Assembly (NCBI GenBank): GCA_002869535.1
Contig: PKUK01000002.1
Span: 62,001-126,000, forward strand
Length of the DNA stretch: 64,000 nt
Direction: 5' to 3'
Source of the DNA: Arcobacter sp.
GTDB lineage: Bacteria > Campylobacterota > Campylobacteria > Campylobacterales > Arcobacteraceae
Numbering within the stretch: the first letter of the stretch is position 1; the number at the start of each line of letters is the position of its first letter. The notes below the pieces were generated by a model. That model saw nothing but the letters and a program-made list of their open reading frames with translations. It searched no databases and was not told where the DNA came from. This document shows, one piece after another, positions 58,190 to 64,000 of this stretch. The position numbers and the translations under genes are program-made.

Positions 58190-58205
58190 TGCAAATAGTG
58201 TTCCT
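58190..58205 (-). promoter_or_regulatory. Sigma-54 promoter of nifN operon
   Basis: Minus-strand AGGAACACTATTTGCA with GG and GC ten apart, 30 bases before the nifN ATG. Only the base before GG differs from the promoters of nifX and the ferredoxin. Confidence 0.87.
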
Positions 58206-58310
58206 AAGCTTAAAATAACTAAATAATAACATAAATAACTATTTTTATCTATTTTTAAGGTAAGTGATTTTATAATCTTTAAATTATACTTTTCTAACTA
58301 AGGAACAACT

Positions 58311-58748
58311 ATGTCTGGAATTAATGATATTGTAAATAGTTTTAATATTGGTTTCTTTCAGACAACTAATAATAATAAAAATCCAGTTGATTTAAATATT
58401 CCAAAAGATTCTGAATTCGCTGATTTTGAAGAGACTTTAAAAGTAGTAAGTTCTGAAGCCTATATACCCTCTCCTTCAGAATATGTACAGCTAGATGGAT
58501 TTAGATTTGATGATAATAACAAGGCAATACCTACAAAGATCACTTTAGAGGGTGTTTTTGCTCAAGACTCTTTTTTAGATGAAGATGGAAATTGGGATGA
58601 AGAAGCAGAATATAAAGCTTATGCCCAAAAAGAGTTGGCTTATAAAAACGAGGTAATATCTGACTGGATGGAAGAGAGAGGCTATGATCTACAAAATAAT
58701 GCAACTTTGATGAAAGCATTATTAGCTAAAGAAGATAATCAACTTTAG
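58311..58748 (+). CDS. Unrecognised acidic protein
   Basis: A 145-residue soluble protein beginning MSGINDIVNSFNIGFFQTTNN, with acidic patches (DEDGNWDEEAEYKAYAQ) and no signal peptide. I recognise no family. It is read away from nifN and is convergent with the AI-2E permease, overlapping it by four bases. It may belong with the EF-hand-like gene at 59889, since both are acidic and lie between nifN and nifE. Confidence 0.6.
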   Translation: MSGINDIVNSFNIGFFQTTNNNKNPVDLNIPKDSEFADFEETLKVVSSEAYIPSPSEYVQLDGFRFDDNNKAIPTKITLEGVFAQDSFLDEDGNWDEEAEYKAYAQKELAYKNEVISDWMEERGYDLQNNATLMKALLAKEDNQL

Positions 58749-59767
58749 CTCTGTTTAACATTTGACATAAGTAGCGAAATCCATTTTGTAGTATCATTTG
58801 AATCAAAGGCAATTTTTAAAGTCATAGTAATAGGTACAGCTAAAAACATCCCTACTATTCCTAAAACCCAACCCCATAAAATCAAAGAGAAAAATATAAC
58901 TAATGGAGAAAGTCCTAGCTCTTTTCCCATAAACTTTGGTTCAATAATATTGCTTATAAAAATATTTATCGTAAGATATAAAACTATTAATATCAAAGTT
59001 GTATTTAAATCTGTTGTTACAAAAGATAAAAGTATGGCAGGAATTGCTGCAATAATAGAACCCACAACTGGAATAAAGTTAAAAAGCATAGCTACCACAC
59101 CCCAAAGAATAGGATAGTCAATATTAAAAAAGATCAAAGTAATTGCCACTAAAAAACCAGTTAAAAAACTAGTCGCTGTTTTTACTAAGAAATATTTTTG
59201 AATATTACTTGAAAAGAGATTGAAGTGTTCTATTTTATCTCCCTCTTTTCTAAAAATAAGTCTTAGTTTTTTTTCAAAAGATTTTGATTCTGCAAGTATA
59301 AATCCAATCCCAATGATAATAAGTAAGAATTTTGATAAAAAGGTACCAATACTTCCAATTAAATTTGTAGTAATACCAAAAAATGAGTTTAAATTTAGAG
59401 TATCTAGGATTGTTTTTTTATCAATTTCATAACCATATGACTCTCCAAAGGCAATAGTATCAACAATAGCTTTTTGCAGTTTTGTTTCATATATAGGAAG
59501 ATTTGTTATAAAATCTTTTAATGAGATATTTACAATATATGCAAGCAGTAGTGAAATAAGTGTAAAAACCCCAAGAACAACTAGATAAGAGATAAGTTTA
59601 GGGATATGTTTTTGTTCTAATATGTTTAAAATAGTTGAGATTATAGATGAAATAAAGATTGCTAAAAATAACACAATTACTATTTCATTTGCTGCTTTAA
59701 GTCCTGCAATAATAATTACTAAACTAGCAAAATAAAAAAAATAGTTCCTTACTTTTTCCTCTTCCAT
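58745..59767 (-). CDS. AI-2E family transporter (PerM-like)
   Basis: A 340-residue membrane protein with about eight hydrophobic helices, two at the N-terminus, a central soluble-like part with LIFRKEGDKIEHFNL, then the conserved FNFIPVVGSIIAAIPAILLSF near 235-255 and EPKFMGKELGLSPLVIFFSLILWG. The family includes exporters of the AI-2 signal and other small molecules, with uncertain substrates. It separates nifN from nifE and has no clear link to fixation. Confidence 0.85.
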   Translation of the reverse strand: MEEEKVRNYFFYFASLVIIIAGLKAANEIVIVLFLAIFISSIISTILNILEQKHIPKLISYLVVLGVFTLISLLLAYIVNISLKDFITNLPIYETKLQKAIVDTIAFGESYGYEIDKKTILDTLNLNSFFGITTNLIGSIGTFLSKFLLIIIGIGFILAESKSFEKKLRLIFRKEGDKIEHFNLFSSNIQKYFLVKTATSFLTGFLVAITLIFFNIDYPILWGVVAMLFNFIPVVGSIIAAIPAILLSFVTTDLNTTLILIVLYLTINIFISNIIEPKFMGKELGLSPLVIFFSLILWGWVLGIVGMFLAVPITMTLKIAFDSNDTTKWISLLMSNVKQS

Positions 59768-59888
59768 TTTATCCCTTTATTTATGTAAAAGTTTATTATA
59801 ACGGCTTTTATGTAAATAAGAAATAAGATTTTTCATGATATACTTTTTTATCTAATTTTAAGTGGAATTTATTTGAAAGGCTTTAATT

Positions 59889-60596
59889 ATGAATGTAAAT
59901 GCTTATGATGAACATGTAAATATAGTAAAAAATCTAAAGATGGCAGATAGTTTTTATGAAGTGAGAGAGCCTTATAAAGAGAGCTTTGAAGAGCTCTATA
60001 ATAAAGAAAAAGAGGAAAAAGTATCTATCTCAAATGCAAAAGAGTTTTTAGACTCATTATCAAAAGAGGAGTTAAGTACACTTCAACACTACACTCTTCT
60101 TGCAGATGATATAAATGTAGACTCCTTAAGTGATGAGGGAGCTTATAATCTACTTTTACATCATTATGAAAAGTATGATTTTGATAATGATGGTTTAGTT
60201 TCAAATGGTATATCTAAAGGAATAGGCTTTATACCAGCAAATATGCCAAACTCTGATAAGGAGCTTTTGGTTGAATCTCTTAATGAACTTGATGAAAAAG
60301 ATAGATTTTTATCAATGGCTATGATAATTCCTATGCCAATGTTAAAAGAGGAAAATGGAGAAATCATTCAATTGGGATATAAGCAACAGTTTGATTATGA
60401 TTTTATGATGAGTCGAATAGATGGTATTTTAAATCCACCACCAGGAGCATATACAAGCCCTGAGTTAAAAGAAACTTTTAGACTTTTTAAAGAAGTTTTA
60501 GAAAAAAATCATGAAGAGAGTATTCAAAAAAAAGAAGAACTTAATGCAAATCTATCAAATCAAGCAAATATCTCTAAGGCTAAAATAAATAGTTAA
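59889..60596 (+). CDS. Unrecognised protein with an EF-hand-like loop
   Basis: A 235-residue soluble, acidic protein. Near residue 96, YDFDNDGLVSNGI resembles a calcium-binding EF-hand loop (D-x-D-x-D-G), with helices on both sides. Otherwise unrecognised. It has a long helical C-terminus (RLFKEVLEKNHEESIQKKEE). It stands between the permease and nifE and converges on nifE, whose stop lies 11 bases away. Confidence 0.6.
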   Translation: MNVNAYDEHVNIVKNLKMADSFYEVREPYKESFEELYNKEKEEKVSISNAKEFLDSLSKEELSTLQHYTLLADDINVDSLSDEGAYNLLLHHYEKYDFDNDGLVSNGISKGIGFIPANMPNSDKELLVESLNELDEKDRFLSMAMIIPMPMLKEENGEIIQLGYKQQFDYDFMMSRIDGILNPPPGAYTSPELKETFRLFKEVLEKNHEESIQKKEELNANLSNQANISKAKINS

Positions 60597-60606
60597 ACTA
60601 TTTATT

Positions 60607-61953
60607 TTATTCTGTAGTCCAAGGTTCAGGAGTTCCTACTACCTTAAATACTTTGTTATTTACAGCATTGCAAACATCTTTTGCTAAGTTAATAAGTCCA
60701 TTATATGCACCATAACTTACCTTTTTCTCTTGATTTACATCCACAAAAGCAACTTTTTTCTTAATAGCAGTATATAAACTTCTTCCACCTGCAAGTAAGA
60801 TATCGATGTTATGTTCATCTATTAGTTTTGCTTGTTCTGTCCCTGGATCTGTAATAAGGATTTTTACATATTTAGCACAGATTTCTTTATCTTCTAAGGT
60901 TGCTTTTTTTACAGATGTTGCAACAACATCTATACCTATATCTTGAAGTGCTGAAGCTATTGACCAAGTTTTATTTCCACCTGTATTTAAAATAGCTTTT
61001 TTCCCTTCTAATATTTTTTTATAAGGGATTAGTGCTTCTTCAAGTTTTGCTTCTTCTTGGGCAATTACTTCTTTTGCTTTTTTTATAAGTTCTTCATTTC
61101 CAAAAGCATTTACTATACTCATTATTGCATTTGAAGTGTCACGTTTTCCATAAAAAGAGATACTTATATAGGGAATATTATATTTTTCTTGCATTTTTCT
61201 TGTTAAGCTTATAAGTGATTTTGCACAAACGATTACGTTAAGTTTTGCTCTGTGTGCCATTTGAATATTTTCAACTCTTCCATCACCTGCAAGTGTTGAG
61301 ATTACTTTTATTCCAATTTTTTCTAAAATAGGAGTATATTGCCACATATCACCAGTAACGTTATACTCTCCAATTAGATTTATTCCAAAAGGATGGATAA
61401 GTTCTGGCTCTTTTGTTCCAATTAATTGGTGTAAAACTGACTCTCCACCAAGTCTTGAACCTAAGTTTTTACCACCTACAAAACCTGGAGAGTGAATGAC
61501 AACCACAGGAATTTTATATTTTTTCTCCATTCTATTACATACATTATCCATATCATCACCAATCATTGCAGTGACACATGTCTCATATACAAAGATAGCT
61601 TTTGGATTTTTATTTTCAACAATGTAATCAATAGACTCTTCGAGTTTTTTATCTCCACCAAATATTACATCATTCGTATTTACATCTGTTGTATAACAAC
61701 TAACTGTATTGTTATCTCCCTCATGAGAAGTTAAAGTAGCTCTTGTTTCCCAAGACGCTCCAATACAAGTTGCAGGGGAATGAACAAGATGAACCACATC
61801 TGCATAAGGGAAAAGTGCGATTTGTGACCCCTCAAATGCACACCCACCACTTGTTGCCCCTGGTTTTGGCTTATCACAAGATGATTTTTTCTCTTTATTA
61901 TGTGAACAATCACTTTCGCTTAGTAACTCTTGAATTAATTTTTTATTTACCAT
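60607..61953 (-). CDS. nifE: Nitrogenase FeMo-cofactor scaffold subunit NifE
   Basis: A 448-residue protein with NifE cluster cysteines in SGGCAFEGSQIALFPYADVVHLVHSPATCIG around 36-66 and YETCVTAMIGDDM near 123-135. Further NifD-like motifs include GEYNVTGDMW and LNTGGNKTWS. It partners NifN in FeMo-co assembly. It is monocistronic from its own sigma-54 promoter. Its 5' leader contains a GGATAA-N5-TTATCC hairpin. Intact. Confidence 0.93.
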   Translation of the reverse strand: MVNKKLIQELLSESDCSHNKEKKSSCDKPKPGATSGGCAFEGSQIALFPYADVVHLVHSPATCIGASWETRATLTSHEGDNNTVSCYTTDVNTNDVIFGGDKKLEESIDYIVENKNPKAIFVYETCVTAMIGDDMDNVCNRMEKKYKIPVVVIHSPGFVGGKNLGSRLGGESVLHQLIGTKEPELIHPFGINLIGEYNVTGDMWQYTPILEKIGIKVISTLAGDGRVENIQMAHRAKLNVIVCAKSLISLTRKMQEKYNIPYISISFYGKRDTSNAIMSIVNAFGNEELIKKAKEVIAQEEAKLEEALIPYKKILEGKKAILNTGGNKTWSIASALQDIGIDVVATSVKKATLEDKEICAKYVKILITDPGTEQAKLIDEHNIDILLAGGRSLYTAIKKKVAFVDVNQEKKVSYGAYNGLINLAKDVCNAVNNKVFKVVGTPEPWTTE

Positions 61954-62040
61954 TTTAGTTCCTTTGTTGTCTACTTTTTAATAAGTAGCAAAAACCTAAA
62001 TGAGGATAATGGTCTTATCCTTATATCTGTTTATATCATT

Positions 62041-62056
62041 TGCAATATCTGTTCCT
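62041..62056 (-). promoter_or_regulatory. Sigma-54 promoter of nifE
   Basis: Minus-strand AGGAACAGATATTGCA with GG-N10-GC spacing, 88 bases before the nifE ATG. It is back to back with the plus-strand promoter at 62067. Confidence 0.82.
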
Positions 62057-62066
62057 TTTAAAATAA

Positions 62067-62082
62067 AGGAATAGATTTTGCA
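62067..62082 (+). promoter_or_regulatory. Sigma-54 promoter of the plus-strand nif operon
   Basis: AGGAATAGATTTTGCA on the plus strand has GG and GC ten apart, 34 bases before the ATG at 62116. Only about a dozen bases separate its -24 element from that of nifE, so both promoters use one short shared upstream segment. Confidence 0.8.
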
Positions 62083-62115
62083 TAGATAATTTTATAATTA
62101 TTTAAAGGATTTCAA

Positions 62116-62502
62116 ATGATAGCTATACCATTAAGTAAAGAAGATTCAACAGTGATTTCAGATTTATATGGCAATGCCCCATATTTTGCCCTTCTTGATT
62201 TAAGTTCAGGAAACTTTAGTGTTGTAGAAAACAGAGGCTGTGGAAATGGAATAGATACTGCAAAGTGTGTAAAAGATTTAGGTGCTAGTAGGACTATCTT
62301 TTATCATATGGGTGAAGGTGTATTTAAAAACTTGGAAGAGAATAAAATAAAAGTTTATAGTGCTACAAAAGTTTTTCTTACTATAGAAGAGATATATAGA
62401 AACTTTATAAATGATGTTTCTAAACTTGTAACAAAATCAAATTGTGACACTTTATTAGATCCTGGAACATCATCTTGTTCTTGTGAGTGCGATAAAAATT
62501 AG
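62116..62502 (+). CDS. NifX/NafY-like FeMo-cofactor family protein
   Basis: A 128-residue protein of the dinitrogenase iron-molybdenum cofactor fold: MIAIPLSKEDSTVISDLYGNAPYFALLDL, then the Cys of NRGCGNGIDTAKCVKDLGASRTIFYHMGEGVF. It ends with a cysteine-rich tail, SSCSCECDKN, which could bind metal. It heads the plus-strand operon with a ferredoxin and the Sel1/NifU-C protein. A third related frame begins at the right edge. Confidence 0.8.
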   Translation: MIAIPLSKEDSTVISDLYGNAPYFALLDLSSGNFSVVENRGCGNGIDTAKCVKDLGASRTIFYHMGEGVFKNLEENKIKVYSATKVFLTIEEIYRNFINDVSKLVTKSNCDTLLDPGTSSCSCECDKN

Positions 62503-62516
62503 TAGAGGTTTGAAAA

Positions 62517-62897
62517 ATGTCTGTAATTATTACCGATGAATGTATCAATTGTGATGCTTGTGTTGATGAGTGTCCTGCAACTGCAATTGTAAGTGCAGAT
62601 GAGGCGCCTATTGCTGATGCTGAATTTACATATGTAAAGCCTGAAAAGTGTATTGAGTGTGTGGATTGTTCAGTTCCTAAGTGTTTTGATGTATGTCCAA
62701 CTCCTGGAGCAATTGCTTGGGATATGCCATATACACAAGAGTTTGATGAGTATTATCTTCAAAGAGATGAAGAGGGTATTTATAAAATCAGAGTTCACAA
62801 AAAAAATGGAATTTACTCACCTGCAAATCAACCTAGACCTTTTAGAGAAGTGATTGATATGCAAGATAGAATTGATTATAAGCCTTTAGAGTTTTAG
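62517..62897 (+). CDS. 2[4Fe-4S] ferredoxin, Allochromatium type (paralogue)
   Basis: A 126-residue ferredoxin with first cluster CINCDACVDECP and second cluster CIECVDCSVPKCFDVCP, the expanded Alvin type. It is about as long as the ferredoxin at 28475 and shares its C-terminal region (IAWDMPYTQEFDEYY). It follows the NifX-like gene by 14 bases in the sigma-54 operon and may feed electrons to NifB-type or scaffold reactions (inference). Confidence 0.88.
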   Translation: MSVIITDECINCDACVDECPATAIVSADEAPIADAEFTYVKPEKCIECVDCSVPKCFDVCPTPGAIAWDMPYTQEFDEYYLQRDEEGIYKIRVHKKNGIYSPANQPRPFREVIDMQDRIDYKPLEF

Positions 62898-62898
62898 T

Positions 62899-63870
62899 AT
62901 GGAAAAAGATTTAGATTATTATTTATCATTAAACTATCCCTTTGAGTGTTACAGTGGAGAGCATGAAGTGGGAGATGCTTTTTTAGTAGAGTTTTTTGAT
63001 TTTGATATAAAAGCTTCAAGTGAGGATTATGATGAGGCAGTTGAAATAGCTTACACATATTTAGAAGAACATATTAAAAGAGAATTAAAAGCAAATAGAG
63101 AAATTCCAAACCCAAATGAAGGAAGAAGATTTATGAAACATAGAGAAGCACTAGCTGCATATAAAAGTAAAGATTTTTAAAAAGCTCATGCTATTTGGCA
63201 AGAAGAAGCAAAACTAAAAAATGACCAAGCAATGGCAAATTTGGGTTTGATGTACTTAAAAGGTGAAGGTGTAGAAAAGCATTATTCTATTGCTAAAGAT
63301 TGGTTTGAAAAAGCTAGTTCTTATGATAATGACTCTGCAAACTTTAACTTAGCACTTATGTATCAAACAAAAATAGGTGTTGAAGAAGATATGGAAAAAG
63401 CAAAAGATTTTTTTAGACGAGCGGTTAGAAAAAATCATACTCAAGCAGCCTTTAGATTAGCACTTATTTTACTTCAAGATAGACAAAATATCAATGGAGT
63501 AAAAGAGGGCTTTGATTGTATGTTAAAAGCTGCACAAAATGGCCATACAATGGCAACTATACAATTAACAGGTATAGATAAAGAGTTAGCAAGTGATGTT
63601 GAACTAAATGATCACTTTAGAGCTCAAACAATGGAAAAACAGCTAGAAATTATAAATGATACTTTTGATAGATTTATAAGACCAATTTTATTAAAAGATG
63701 GTGGAAATATTTTATTAATAGATTATGCAAATGAACCTGAAATCGAAGTAAGACTTGCTTATCAAGGTGCTTGTGTAGGATGTTCTATTGCAAGTACTGG
63801 AACTTATGAGATGATAAAAGGTACTTTAGAAAAAGTAATTGATCCAAGGGTTAGGATTTATATATTATGA
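62899..63870 (+). pseudogene. HicB-like / Sel1-repeat / NifU-C fusion with internal stop
   Basis: The frame spans 324 codons from ATG 62899. A HicB-like domain (about 1-80, VGDAFLVEFFDFDIKASSEDYDEAVEIA, EIPNPNEGRRF) is followed by TAA at 63178-63180 after YKSKDF. The frame continues KAHAIWQEEAKLKNDQAMAN into three Sel1-like repeats (LGLMYLKGEGVEKHYSIAKDWFEKA) and a NifU C-terminal domain with CVGC in YQGACVGCSIASTGTYEMIKG. The lost residue is almost certainly Glu (E-KA in Sel1 style). A start inside could still yield Sel1-NifU-C alone. The domain order is not one I know. Confidence 0.75.
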
Positions 63871-64000
63871 AAATTGCATTTGCTTAAAAGGATAATATTC
63901 ACATCAATCAACATTTTGGTTGGTGTAAAGAGTTTTATATTTATGAGATTAAAGATGATACTTTCTCTTTTATAAAATCAGTTGACTCTTCTATTGAAAT
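63867..64000 (+). pseudogene. NifX/NifB-C-like gene, stop at codon 7, cut by right edge
   Basis: ATG at 63867 overlaps the previous stop as ATGA. It reads MKIAFA, then TAA at 63885-63887, and continues in the same frame KDNIHINQHFGWCKEFYIYEI and onward to the window end. The opening M-K-I-A-F-A-x-K-D and N-Q-H-F-G are those of the dinitrogenase cofactor-binding family, where Ser (TCA) is usual at the stop. The rest lies outside the window. Confidence 0.65.

Overview
The window is AT-rich DNA from a free-living member of the Campylobacterota, most likely an Arcobacter-type diazotroph (inference). The reasons are the ruvC / dnaA-dnaN-gyrB origin region with CTATTCACA-type DnaA boxes, Campylobacterota-style two-component systems and chemotaxis proteins, and a large molybdenum-nitrogenase region. 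No rRNA, tRNA, CRISPR array or transposase was recognised.

Layout. 1-9.9 kb (+): phosphoesterase, an OmpR-type two-component pair, a SulP transporter with a broken tandem universal-stress protein, then an SHP/DHC/cytochrome b haem gene set (the cytochrome b gene is frameshifted), a Spy-like protein and a second two-component pair. 10-13.7 kb: TRIC-type channel, a CheY/CheC/GGDEF operon, purN, ruvC. 13.7-18.7 kb: bipartite origin, dnaA, dnaN, gyrB. 18.7-27.7 kb: a structured intergenic element, a HEPN/zinc-ribbon protein, a YgjP-like peptidase, a FIST histidine kinase, DUF3010, a TAXI binding protein, an EamA permease, a flavoprotein, queF, a DNA-binding protein and SRP RNA. 27.7-44.2 kb and 49.7-64 kb: nitrogen fixation and molybdenum uptake. 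44.4-49.5 kb: arylamine N-acetyltransferase, two soluble or membrane chemoreceptors and a globin-coupled EAL protein.

Nitrogen fixation. Nine -24/-12 (sigma-54) promoters with exact GG-N10-GC spacing can be read by eye. They precede the ferredoxin, the SIR2-clpX-GNAT operon, an aldo/keto reductase-flavoprotein-nifT operon, a 31-residue membrane peptide, nifH-x-D-K, nifX-DUF269-nifF-W-Z-ferredoxins, nifN-Tpx-Tpx-Ank-SagB-x, nifE, and a plus-strand nifX-like/ferredoxin operon running off the right edge. nifA, rpoN (sigma-54), modE and modABC with a Mop protein lie in the same region, so sensing, metal supply, cofactor assembly and electron supply are together. nifB, nifU/S and nifV are not in the window.

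The most striking observation is a set of eleven in-frame stop codons, each followed by perfect same-frame continuation of a recognisable protein, plus one single-base frameshift. Affected are nifD, nifA, rpoN (three times), nifX, the SIR2-like gene, a HicB-like/Sel1/NifU-C fusion, a nifX-like gene, a chemoreceptor, the stress protein and the cytochrome b. Nearly all stops are one G-to-T (or C-to-A) step from a sense codon. They may be real decay of the nif system, a G:C-to-T:A mutator or damage signature, or sequence error. The neighbouring housekeeping genes are intact.

The best candidates for undescribed biology are the nif-linked accessory genes: three thiol-peroxidase-fold paralogues without the peroxidatic cysteine, a tandem nitroreductase (SagB-type), an ankyrin protein, a cysteine-poor ferredoxin-like protein, the ORF between nifH and nifD, and the sigma-54-driven small membrane peptide.
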